Assembly: GCA_947389015.1 (NCBI GenBank)
Contig: CANDVA010000006.1
Span: 83,726-147,725, forward strand
From: an uncultured Clostridia bacterium
Lineage (GTDB): Bacteria; Bacillota; Clostridia; Oscillospirales; Ruminococcaceae
DNA: 64,000 nt
Direction: 5' to 3'
A program made the translations under genes and the position numbers. Every line of letters starts with the position of its first letter. Position 1 is the stretch's first letter. A model generated the notes under the pieces. That model searched no databases and was not told the DNA's origin. It was given only the letters and a program-made list of their open reading frames with translations. This document shows positions 42,796-50,696 of this stretch, piece after piece.

Positions 42796-43410
42796 ATGCA
42801 ACAGAAGCTCAACACAATAAAGGAATGGTTTAAAAACCTGAACAGCTTACAGCGCACGATCCTTGTCGCAGTTGCGGCGGTGGTAATAACTGCGGTGCTG
42901 ACCGCCTGCGTTTTACATAGCGATCAACCGCAGGCTGAAAATGTTCCCGACACCCCGCCCGCGTCAACTGCGGTGCAGGTCCCTACAACTGGTGTAGAAA
43001 TCAGCGACAGCGTAACAGTCGAAAGCGGCGACCCCTCAACTGAAACGACCAAAACGCCGTTGACGAGTTCAGACGTTACCCTATTAGCTAAAACGGTATG
43101 GGGCGAGGCGCGAGGCTGTACGCCGGAGGAACAGCGGCTCGTGGTGTGGACGGTTCTCCAACGTGTGGACGCAGACGGCGCATTCGCACAGTATAACACC
43201 ATAGAGGCAGTAATTACCGCACCGGGGCAGTTTGTAGGCTATGACGAAAAGCACCCGGTTGATCCCGATATATACAACCTTTGTCTTGAGGCTCTTGCAG
43301 AGTGGCAAAGCGGCGCAGAACCTCCCACGCACGAAATATACGCACCGACTGCCCCCTACTACTTTTTTGACGGTGACGGTCGCCACAACTGGTTCAGGGA
43401 GGAATGGTGA
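42796..43410 (+). CDS. Cell wall hydrolase, SleB-like, membrane-anchored
   Basis: A 204-residue protein. An N-terminal TM helix (about 20-43, with TACVLHSD) suggests an anchor or lipobox-like signal. The C-terminal domain has LLAKTVWGEARGCTPEEQRL and TAPGQFVGYDEKHP, typical of SleB/Hydrolase_2 lytic transglycosylases. Located in the early region, away from the lysis genes; it may act during entry or replication-stage wall remodelling. Confidence 0.85.
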   Translation: MQQKLNTIKEWFKNLNSLQRTILVAVAAVVITAVLTACVLHSDQPQAENVPDTPPASTAVQVPTTGVEISDSVTVESGDPSTETTKTPLTSSDVTLLAKTVWGEARGCTPEEQRLVVWTVLQRVDADGAFAQYNTIEAVITAPGQFVGYDEKHPVDPDIYNLCLEALAEWQSGAEPPTHEIYAPTAPYYFFDGDGRHNWFREEW

Positions 43411-43733
43411 TGGTTTTTGAAAATCCGAACGATCGGGCATTGCTTGAGGCTGAAATTGAAAAATACGGCTTAACTTTAAAGCAGTTTGAAAATATCGTTG
43501 ACTCGGTTGTGCCTGCTATTTCACAGGCTGTCAAAATCGTTATGGAAACAGCCGCAGAAATAGCCGCAGTGATACGCCCTACGGTGCATAACGTGATGCA
43601 ATGTACAGCCGATGCCAACCCCAAATATTGGCACTACTACAAACACGCAAAGAAACTCCGAACCCGTAAGAAATACCGAAACAAGTTACTGCGGTATGCC
43701 ACCGCAGCTATTGAGAAAGGGGCTTTAATATGA
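43410..43733 (+). CDS. Phage protein, unknown
   Basis: Start ATG 43410, directly overlapping the previous stop (TGATG) and 6 bases after GGGAGGA; 107 residues. Helical, ending in a basic stretch (KHAKKLRTRKKYRNKLLRYA). No family recognised; it is probably DNA- or RNA-associated. Confidence 0.6.
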   Translation: MVFENPNDRALLEAEIEKYGLTLKQFENIVDSVVPAISQAVKIVMETAAEIAAVIRPTVHNVMQCTADANPKYWHYYKHAKKLRTRKKYRNKLLRYATAAIEKGALI

Positions 43734-43912
43734 AGATTACAACAGCGGCGGTTCTGATAAATGCCGCAATGTGGCTCGGCGTAAGTGCGGCAGTTATTAC
43801 CGCCATCGTATCAACCGGCAGCACAGCCGCCCTTTGGTTTTTCATTATTCCCTTATTCGGAACAGTCAGCATCAAGCAGACCGAAAAATCCAAAAACGAT
43901 AAAGAGGGGTGA
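43730..43912 (+). CDS. Small two-TM membrane protein
   Basis: 60 residues with two hydrophobic helices (LINAAMWLGVSAAVITAIV and AALWFFIIPLFGTVSI) and a charged KSKNDKEG tail. 4-base overlap with the previous gene. The role is unknown. Confidence 0.6.
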   Translation: MKITTAAVLINAAMWLGVSAAVITAIVSTGSTAALWFFIIPLFGTVSIKQTEKSKNDKEG

Positions 43913-43916
43913 CGCT

Positions 43917-44541
43917 ATGGAACACATACCCTTTCCGAATAAAAAATACAGTGTTATTTATGCCGATCCGCCGTGGAGTTATTCCGACAAAAACTGTATA
44001 GGTGTGGCAGAGGCGCAGTATCACTGTATGAATGTAAATGACATTTGCGCCCTGCCCGTCAAGGACATCGCCGCTGATAACTGCGTTTTGTTCCTTTGGG
44101 CGACCTACCCGATGCTGAAAGAGGCTTTAAAAGTAATCGAGGCGTGGGGCTTTACCTATAAAAGTATTGCTTTTCAGTGGGTGAAGCTGAACCGCTCCGG
44201 CTTTGGCTTTTTCTACGGTTTAGGACGGTGGACGCGCGGCAACACCGAGCCTTGTCTTTTGGCGGTCAAGGGTAAGCCCTCCCGCAACAGTAACAGCGTG
44301 AGTCAGCTTATATTTGCCCCCGTAGGACGGCACAGCCAAAAGCCCGCCGAAACACGCGACCGCATTATTCAGCTTATGGGGGGGGGATCACTCGTGTATA
44401 AAACTTTTTGCCCGCGAAACCGCCGCAGGGTGGGATGCGTGGGGCGACGAAGTACCGACCGACCCCTTGAATGCGCCCACTCCTACGTGGGGAACGCAGG
44501 GCGACGAGATACCGATTGACCCGTGGGAGGTGATAAAGTGA
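43917..44541 (+). pseudogene. MT-A70 adenine methyltransferase, frameshifted at a G9 tract (possibly phase-variable)
   Basis: ATG 43917 (MEHIPFPNKKYSVIYADPPW). It has DPPWSY, typical of MT-A70 N6-adenine methyltransferases, and GFTYKSIAFQWVKLN, FYGLGRWTRGNTE, and HSQKPAETRDRIIQLMG. The G9 tract (44378-44386) shifts the frame; with eight Gs it continues KLFARETAAGWDAWGDEVP to TGA 44539-44541, whose last bases overlap the next gene's GTG. As assembled it runs to 44519 with an altered tail. The core is intact, so activity may survive. Confidence 0.83.
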
Positions 44542-45113
44542 GAGAACATAAACGCTATTATTACATGGACGAAAAGCGGTTGACAATTCTCTATGAGTTT
44601 GACACCGAGGCAGAAATGAATGAAAGCAGGTTTTTGAACGACCCGCGCCGCACGACCTGCTTTGAAAGCGGCGGTAAGTATTACATTGGAGGGCATTTTG
44701 AAGAAATGAAAAAGGTTTATATTTGTTCGCGTTATCGTGCGGACGATCAGCACACTGTTGAGGATAACATACAAAGGGCATTATTCGCTTGCAATTACGC
44801 CGCAACAAAGGGCTACGCCCCGTATGCTCCGCACCTTTACCTGCCGCAGTGCCTTGACGATAACGACCCTGCGGAGCGGGAGTTAGGGCTTGCAATCGGG
44901 CAGGAATTTCTGAAAATCTGTGATGAGGTTTGGCAATGGGGCGAAACGATCAGCGCAGGAATGGCGGCAGAACTTGCCCGCGCAAAGGAACTCGGAATAC
45001 CGATCAAGGTTTTTAACAGTATAGGCATACCCCACGAAATGTGGAACTCGGTCAAGGGTGCAAACGATCCGGAGTATGTAGCAGCTTGCAAGGAAGCGGG
45101 TAAAAGATTATGA
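44538..45113 (+). CDS. Protein with DUF4406/DUF7768 deoxyribosyltransferase-like domain
   Basis: GTG start at 44538 (VREHKRYYYMDEKRLTILYE) after GGGAGGTG; 191 residues. Residues 1-60 form an N-terminal extension. Residues 63-170 have KVYICSRYRADDQHTVEDNI, ATKGYAPYAPHLYLPQCLDD and ETISAGMAAELARAKELGIP, the nucleoside 2-deoxyribosyltransferase-like fold. In phages these often sit with DNA-modification genes; a role in nucleotide supply is possible. Confidence 0.78.
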   Translation: MREHKRYYYMDEKRLTILYEFDTEAEMNESRFLNDPRRTTCFESGGKYYIGGHFEEMKKVYICSRYRADDQHTVEDNIQRALFACNYAATKGYAPYAPHLYLPQCLDDNDPAERELGLAIGQEFLKICDEVWQWGETISAGMAAELARAKELGIPIKVFNSIGIPHEMWNSVKGANDPEYVAACKEAGKRL

Positions 45114-46264
45114 AACACTACGGCGATGTAACAAAAATACAGGGCGCAGCCGTTGAACCCGTCAACGTGATAATCGGCGGCAGCCCTTGTCAAGACCTTT
45201 CGGTTGCGGGTAAGCAAAAGGGCATAAAGCACACTGACAACGGCGACGACGAAACAACCCGCAGTGGCTTGTTTATGGAGCAGCTGCGAATTATTAAGGA
45301 AATGAGGCGAAACGACATTGAACACGGCAGAACAGGCATTTACACCCGACCCCGCTTTATGGTGTGGGAAAACGTTCCCGGAGCATTCAGTTCCAACAAA
45401 GGCGCAGACTTTGGCGCAGTCCTTGAAGAAACGATCAAAGTCGTGTGCGAAAAAGCCCCCTCTGTTCCTATCCCTAAACACGGATGGCCAAACGCCGGAT
45501 GCCTTACCGACGTGGGAGGAAAATGGAGCGTTGCGTGGCGAGTTTTCGACGCACAGTTTTGGGGAGTCCCCCAAAGAAGAAAGAGGATCGCACTTGTCGC
45601 AGATTTTGGAGGCCTCGCCGCACCCGAAGTATTATTTGAGCGCGAAAGCGTGTGCGGGAATACTGAACCGTGCGGATCGGCGGGGAAAGATACTGCCGCC
45701 GAAACTGCGGGAGGCGTTGGAGCGGCAGTCCGGGCTTTCTGCTTTCAAGGTAACGGGATCGACAGAGCCGAAACCGCAGGCTGTAACGGAAAAGGATGGA
45801 CAGAGGGAGTCAGTTACACCCTCAACACCGTTGACCGCCCCGCAGTCGCCGTCATTCCCATCGACCTGCGAAACGCCACCCGTAACACAGCAAGCGGCGA
45901 CACCTGCGGGGGGGGGATCGGTGAAATAGGCGACCCTGCGTTCACCATTACCGCAGATTACAGCCACGCCGTGGCGTTGGAAAACCACCCTCAAGACAGC
46001 CGCATTAAAATAAGCGAAAACGGCGTGGTGCAGACTTTGGCAAGCAATATGGGGATGGGCGGTAACAACGTACCGCTTGTAATGGAAGCTCAAGACAGCG
46101 CAGCCTTTGCGCCTCCTACTGATCCCCCCCCCGTGATAACAGCAACCTGCGGCAGTTTCATACAGACAGCATTCGGGGTGAGCAGCACCCTGTTAGCAAG
46201 GGACTATAAAGACCCGCAGATCGTTTGCTGTCCGACAAATAAGGAGGCAAAGTATGGTATATAG
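45110..46264 (+). CDS. Circularly permuted C5 cytosine methyltransferase, first part
   Basis: A 384-residue protein, ATGA overlap with the previous gene. It begins MKHYGDVTKIQGAAVEPVNV and immediately has the catalytic GGSPCQDLSVAGKQKG (motif IV), then ENVPGAFSS (motif VI), FWGVPQRRKRIALVADF (motif VIII) and a target-recognition stretch. Motif I (AdoMet binding) is absent here and lies at the end of the next frame (46254-46919). The two reading frames differ by one base at 46254-46264 (stop TAG within GGTATATAGGG). G9 and C9 tracts in frame lie at 45908 and 46124. Confidence 0.85.
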   Translation: MKHYGDVTKIQGAAVEPVNVIIGGSPCQDLSVAGKQKGIKHTDNGDDETTRSGLFMEQLRIIKEMRRNDIEHGRTGIYTRPRFMVWENVPGAFSSNKGADFGAVLEETIKVVCEKAPSVPIPKHGWPNAGCLTDVGGKWSVAWRVFDAQFWGVPQRRKRIALVADFGGLAAPEVLFERESVCGNTEPCGSAGKDTAAETAGGVGAAVRAFCFQGNGIDRAETAGCNGKGWTEGVSYTLNTVDRPAVAVIPIDLRNATRNTASGDTCGGGIGEIGDPAFTITADYSHAVALENHPQDSRIKISENGVVQTLASNMGMGGNNVPLVMEAQDSAAFAPPTDPPPVITATCGSFIQTAFGVSSTLLARDYKDPQIVCCPTNKEAKYGI

Positions 46265-46919
46265 GGAAAGCAGTTTCGGCACGTATGCCGAGGACGTTTT
46301 CGGCACATTAAGAGCCTGCGGCGGCAATAATGGGGGGGGGAGCGAGAGCCTGATCGTGCTGAACGATCAAGGCGGCAGCAGTATGAACATTGAAAAAGAC
46401 TGTATCAGCCCTACCTTGAGGGCAGAGTCCCACAATAATGAGCCTATTGTTTTTCACACAATGCAAGACCCGATCACCTCGGAAACAGTGACGCCGTGTT
46501 TGTCGTCCGGCAGTCCGAACGGTCAAGCTGTTGTCGGCGTTAATGTTGACTACGCCGTGCGCAGGCTGACCCCGCTTGAATGTGAACGCTTGCAGGGCTA
46601 CCCCGACGGGTGGACAGACATCGGCGAGTGGGTAGACACCAACGGCAAAACCCACGCAGAAAGCACCGACTCCGCACGGTATAAGGCAATAGGTAACAGC
46701 ATAGCCCTCCCGCCGTGGGCGTATGTTCTGCAACGGTTAAGTATCTGTTGCGGCGACGATATAACGATGGCGAGTTTGTTTGACGGCCTCGGCGGTTTTC
46801 CGCTGATATGGGAGAGGCTGAACGGCGCGGGGTCGTGTTTGTGGGCAAGTGAAATTGAAGAATTTCCGATCGCTGTGACAAAGCGACGGTTTAACGGGGA
46901 GGGTTCAGACAATGGGTGA
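46254..46919 (+). CDS. Circularly permuted C5 cytosine methyltransferase, second part with motif I
   Basis: A 221-residue protein with its own AAGGAGG site 6 bases upstream of ATG 46254. It starts RESSFGTYAEDVFGTLRA, continues the target-recognition region, then LTPLECERLQGYPDGWTDIG (motif IX side), YKAIGNSIALP (motif X), and ends with MASLFDGLGGFPLIWER (motif I). Motif I after motif X means circular permutation, as known for M.BssHII. Both halves together make one enzyme: separate subunits, or one polypeptide split by a frameshift. Confidence 0.83.
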   Translation: MVYRESSFGTYAEDVFGTLRACGGNNGGGSESLIVLNDQGGSSMNIEKDCISPTLRAESHNNEPIVFHTMQDPITSETVTPCLSSGSPNGQAVVGVNVDYAVRRLTPLECERLQGYPDGWTDIGEWVDTNGKTHAESTDSARYKAIGNSIALPPWAYVLQRLSICCGDDITMASLFDGLGGFPLIWERLNGAGSCLWASEIEEFPIAVTKRRFNGEGSDNG

Positions 46920-47415
46920 AATGGCTGATTTTATGCTATTTTCGCATTATGATGTCGACAATTTCGATGACGACGCATTAAGCAATTATTACCGCCGCCG
47001 TTATCGTTACAATACGCGCCCTTGTGACCCCACATATTATTCGCGGCGGGCGGCTGTGTGCGAAAGGTGCGGGGCAAAATATGAAAACTTGTACCGTTCC
47101 GTAGCTGACACGGCGAGAGCGGCACGGAGTGACGGGTGGCAAATAGAACATAACACAAAAGGCTATGAATGGTACTGCCCTGACTGCAAGGCAGCGCACG
47201 ACTTTGAAAGCGTTATAAATTCGGAGGAAAACACAATGGACGAGAACACTAAACCGCCCACGAATGCGATCAGGTGGGAGCATTTAGGCGGCGACGAATG
47301 GTGCTGCCCCTGCTGTGCCTTTGTTATCACCACCGAGGGCAGTTGGCAGTACCCGACCGACAAATATTGCCGTGAATGCGGTCAAAAAATGGACGTTGAC
47401 AACGAGGAGTATTAA
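46912..47415 (+). CDS. Zinc-ribbon phage protein
   Basis: 167 residues (MGEMADFMLFSHYDVDNFDD). Three to four CxxC pairs: CERCG, CPDC, CCPCC and CRECG. The last 90 residues resemble a stand-alone zinc-ribbon with IRWEHLGGDEWCCPCCAFVI. It may bind DNA or proteins in the modification cassette. Overlaps the methyltransferase end by 8 bases. Confidence 0.68.
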   Translation: MGEMADFMLFSHYDVDNFDDDALSNYYRRRYRYNTRPCDPTYYSRRAAVCERCGAKYENLYRSVADTARAARSDGWQIEHNTKGYEWYCPDCKAAHDFESVINSEENTMDENTKPPTNAIRWEHLGGDEWCCPCCAFVITTEGSWQYPTDKYCRECGQKMDVDNEEY

Positions 47416-47431
47416 TAGGAGGGCGGCTCTT

Positions 47432-47638
47432 ATGAAAGATAAAGAGTTATTTTACAACGGCAGCGGGTGCGCCGACCCTACGGCGTACAACGCTATACGG
47501 AAAGTGGAACACGATCGGGCGGTCGAGAACGTCAACCGCTTAATCAAGGAAATTAAAGCCCTTATCGCGGACAACGGTTTTGTGCTGCTTAACCGCATTG
47601 AACTGAAAGACGAAAAAAGCGGCATAATTTTCAAGTGA
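47432..47638 (+). CDS. Small phage protein, unknown
   Basis: Start ATG 47432 (MKDKELFYNGSGCADPTAYN); 68 residues. Helical with a short beta end (LKDEKSGIIFK). Such 65-70-residue proteins starting with a YNGSGxxDPTA motif occur before VapE genes in Firmicutes prophages; the function is unknown. A C8 tract follows directly after its stop. Confidence 0.7.
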   Translation: MKDKELFYNGSGCADPTAYNAIRKVEHDRAVENVNRLIKEIKALIADNGFVLLNRIELKDEKSGIIFK

Positions 47639-47684
47639 TCCCCCCCCTACAAATGAGGGCAAGGGGAGGATAGGAGCGAACGCA

Positions 47685-50099
47685 ATGAACAACGACCGAA
47701 TAATTCAAATATCACACGGCAATAACCGCCGTTCAACCAACTGGCAGCCGCAAACCCTGCTGCTGTCCGAATTATGGGAAAAACTGCGCATACCGACGAG
47801 AGGCACGGAAACCCTCGCCGACTATATGTCAATGAAAAAGGCACAGCAGGACGACCTCAAGGACGTGGGCGGCTATGTATGCGGAATGCTGAACAGCCCC
47901 CGCAGAAAGTCCAACAACGTGACCGGTAGGGACGTTATAACGCTTGATCTCGATAATATCCCCGTGGGCGGCACGGCTGACGTACTGCGGCGCGTTGAGG
48001 GTTTGGGTGTTGGCTACTGCGTGTATAGCACCCGTAAGCACTGCGACACTGCCCCGCGCCTGCGTGTGCTTATTCCCTTTGATCGTACCGTCACGCCTGA
48101 CGAGTACGAACCCTGCGCCCGCAAAATGGCTGAATATATCGGGCTTGAAATGGCAGACCCCACCACCTTTGAGGTTGCGCGCCTTATGTACTGGCCCTCC
48201 TGCTGTTCCGACAGCAAATACGTGTATTATTATGCAGACAAACCCTTTGTGTCGGCTGACGGTTTACTGGCGCAATATTCCGACTGGCACGACGTGTCGC
48301 AGTGGCCCGCTCTGCCGAATGCGCAGGCATTCACTAAAATAGCGGTAAAGCAAGGCGATCCTGAAACCAAAGCGGGCATTGTGGGCGCATTCTGCCGCAC
48401 TTATGACATATACCGGGCGATGGACGAACTGATCCCCGGCATATATGAAGCAGTAGACAACAGCCCCGGCAGATACACCTATTTAGGCGGCAGCACGACG
48501 GGCGGCGCGGTTATTTACGACGACGGCAGGTTCTTATATAGCCACCACGCCACCGACCCCTGCGGAGGGCGGCTTGTCAATGCCTTTGACCTCGTTCGCC
48601 TGCATCGTTTCGCAGACCTTGACGACGATGCACAGCCTAACACACCAAACAACCGCCTGCCGTCCTACACGGCAATGCTTGAGGCGGCGACGCAGCTCCC
48701 CGATGTGTTGGTGCGTATCAATCAGGAACGATCCGCCGAGGCGCAGAAAGACTTTGACGGCATAGCCGCCACCAACGACGACACCGCCGGGAACTGGGAG
48801 CAGTTGCTTTCAATCAGTTCACAAACCGCCTACCCAAAGGCTACGATCGACAACGTTTGTATCATTCTTGAACACGACCCGAACCTCAAGGGTAAATTTG
48901 CGCTGAATATGTTCGCCGGTCGCGGTGAGGTGCTTGGTGCGCTACCGTGGGACGTGCGGACGGGGCGGCGGCTTTGGGACGATAACGACAATAACGGTCT
49001 TTACTGGTATATGGAAAAGCGTCACCATATCACGGGCAACGGCAAGATCGACGCGGGGCTGTCCCTGCATTCAAATAAATTCGCTTTTAACGACGTGCAG
49101 GACTACCTGACAGCGCGTGTGTGGGACGGTACGCCCCGCCTTGACCGTTTATATATAGATTACCTCGGCGCGGCTGATACGCCCTATAATCGCATTGTGG
49201 CGCGTAAGGGGTTTGTTGCGGCGGTTGCAAGGGCAATGACCCCCGGCTGTAAGTTCGACAATATGACGATCCTTGTTGGTCCGCAGGGCATAGGAAAAAG
49301 TTCCTTGCTTGACATTATGTCGCGCGGGTGGTTTAACGACAGCATCCGCACATTCGAGGGCAAGGAGGCGTCGGAGCTGCTGCAGGGCGTGTGGATCGTG
49401 GAAATATCGGAGCTTGACGCATTTCGGCGCACGGACGTTGCGCGTATCAAGCAGTTTTTAAGCCTGCGCGCCGATCGTTTCCGCGCGGCTTATGGGCGGC
49501 ACGTCAAGGAGCTGCCGCGCCCCTGCGTATTTTTCGGCACGACCAACACTAAAGCCTTTTTGCAGGACACCACGGGAAACCGCCGCTTTTGGCCCGTGGA
49601 CGTCGGCGAACGCCCTGCGATCAAGAACGTTTGGCGCGGACTTCCCGAGGAGGTAGATCAGATATGGGCGGAGGCGGTCTTTTACTGGAAAATGGGCGAG
49701 AGCCTTTATCTGTCGGGCGACGTTGAGGACGATGCCAAAGAAAAGCAGGAAGAACACCGCGAAGCGTCCTCTTTTGAGGGCATTACGATTGATTTTATCA
49801 ACCGTGAAGTGCCGGAGGACTGGGAGTCCTACAAGCTCGACAGACGGCGTATGTATTGGAGCGGCGGCATTACGGGCGAGATCAAGACCGTGCCGCGTCA
49901 AAGGGTTTGCGCTGCCGAAGTGTGGTGCGAGGCTTTGAACGGTCTGCCAAAAGACTTGACGAAAGCGATCTCCCGTGAAATAAATGCCGTTATTGAACGG
50001 CAGGAGGATTGGAGCAGAGCCGCCGCAACGTTAAGGTTCGGCCCGCACGGTCCGCAGCGCGGCTTTATCAGAAAAGACCCGCATTCTCCCGACAAATGA
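47685..50099 (+). CDS. VapE-type primase-helicase
   Basis: An 804-residue protein. The N-terminal third has an archaeo-eukaryotic primase-like pattern (DVITLDLDNIPV, TRKHCDTAPRLRVLIPFDRT). The C-terminal half is a VapE superfamily 3-like helicase: Walker A GPQGIGKSS (residues 532-540), WIVEISELDAF, IKQFLSLRADRFRAAYGRHV and FFGTTNTKAFLQDTTGNRRF. It opens and primes the phage origin. No other replicative helicase is seen. Confidence 0.92.
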   Translation: MNNDRIIQISHGNNRRSTNWQPQTLLLSELWEKLRIPTRGTETLADYMSMKKAQQDDLKDVGGYVCGMLNSPRRKSNNVTGRDVITLDLDNIPVGGTADVLRRVEGLGVGYCVYSTRKHCDTAPRLRVLIPFDRTVTPDEYEPCARKMAEYIGLEMADPTTFEVARLMYWPSCCSDSKYVYYYADKPFVSADGLLAQYSDWHDVSQWPALPNAQAFTKIAVKQGDPETKAGIVGAFCRTYDIYRAMDELIPGIYEAVDNSPGRYTYLGGSTTGGAVIYDDGRFLYSHHATDPCGGRLVNAFDLVRLHRFADLDDDAQPNTPNNRLPSYTAMLEAATQLPDVLVRINQERSAEAQKDFDGIAATNDDTAGNWEQLLSISSQTAYPKATIDNVCIILEHDPNLKGKFALNMFAGRGEVLGALPWDVRTGRRLWDDNDNNGLYWYMEKRHHITGNGKIDAGLSLHSNKFAFNDVQDYLTARVWDGTPRLDRLYIDYLGAADTPYNRIVARKGFVAAVARAMTPGCKFDNMTILVGPQGIGKSSLLDIMSRGWFNDSIRTFEGKEASELLQGVWIVEISELDAFRRTDVARIKQFLSLRADRFRAAYGRHVKELPRPCVFFGTTNTKAFLQDTTGNRRFWPVDVGERPAIKNVWRGLPEEVDQIWAEAVFYWKMGESLYLSGDVEDDAKEKQEEHREASSFEGITIDFINREVPEDWESYKLDRRRMYWSGGITGEIKTVPRQRVCAAEVWCEALNGLPKDLTKAISREINAVIERQEDWSRAAATLRFGPHGPQRGFIRKDPHSPDK

Positions 50100-50123
50100 C
50101 CGTATCAGAATAGCCGCAACATT

Positions 50124-50394
50124 AAAAATCAGGGGGATTTATATAAAAACGTTACACGGGCGGATGTAATTTTTTAAAAATTGTTGCGTTTTGCGTTACG
50201 CTTGAAAGTTACGCCGTAAAACCGCATTACAAAAGGCTTTTTAACCTTAATGTAACAATGTAACATTTATTATATAATGAGTATTAAATTAGAGCGTAGA
50301 GCGTATATATACCCCCTGTCATGTCATGATGCGGCGTGTGTACGCGCCCGCGCGTGCGCACACGCGCGCGTGTTATATATAAAGCGGCAAAGAA
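50124..50394. repeat. Left copy of a roughly 260-bp inverted repeat
   Basis: It fills the non-coding gap between VapE and VRR-NUC genes. Its first about 104 bases (to 50227) match the reverse complement of 56133-56236 with two mismatches; weaker similarity goes on to 50394. Inside are many GTTAC/GTAAC words (GTTACA, GTTACG, TGTAACAATGTAACAT). The end is alternating CG/TG DNA (50338-50371), which can adopt Z-form. Candidate replication origin or regulator-binding region; I see no gene inside. Confidence 0.88.
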
Positions 50395-50408
50395 TAAGGA
50401 GGCTCAAA

Positions 50409-50696
50409 ATGCTTGAAAAGGAAATAGAGCGGCGAATGTGTGAAATGATACGAAAGCGCGGAGGACTTTCGTATAAGTTCACAAGTCCCGGAAACCCCGG
50501 CGTACCCGATCGCCTTATAATAACCCCGGCGGGCGTTGTTTGGTTTGTTGAATTAAAAACCGAGGTAGGTCGGTTGGCTAAAATTCAGAAATGGCAGAAA
50601 AGCGAACTTGAAAAAAGGGGCGCGAACGTGCGGGTCATTCACGGGTGGGATGCCGCGAAAGAATTTGTAAACGAGGTGATGCCGAATGAAGTATGA
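50409..50696 (+). CDS. VRR-NUC nuclease
   Basis: 95 residues, ATG 50409 after AAGGAGG. PGNPGVPDRLIITPAGVVWF and VELKTEVGRLAKIQKWQK are the VRR-NUC PD-(D/E)XK core (catalytic Asp and E-x-K). Phage VRR-NUC proteins pair with a SNF2-like helicase as here and process branched DNA. Overlaps the helicase start by 11 bases. Confidence 0.9.
   Translation: MLEKEIERRMCEMIRKRGGLSYKFTSPGNPGVPDRLIITPAGVVWFVELKTEVGRLAKIQKWQKSELEKRGANVRVIHGWDAAKEFVNEVMPNEV

Larger units (their letters stand above)
40830..47647. repeat. Cluster of eight long G/C homopolymers
   Basis: Tracts: C8 40830-40837, G8 41563-41570, C10 42548-42557, G9 44378-44386, G9 45908-45916, C9 46124-46132, G9 46332-46340, C8 47640-47647. I saw no run of 8 or more G or C elsewhere in the window (next longest is 7, at 60776). 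Seven lie inside coding frames as GGG or CCC codons; 42548 and 44378 break their genes by +1. On the G strand four are followed by ATC. Tracts of this length slip easily in replication. Confidence 0.9.
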
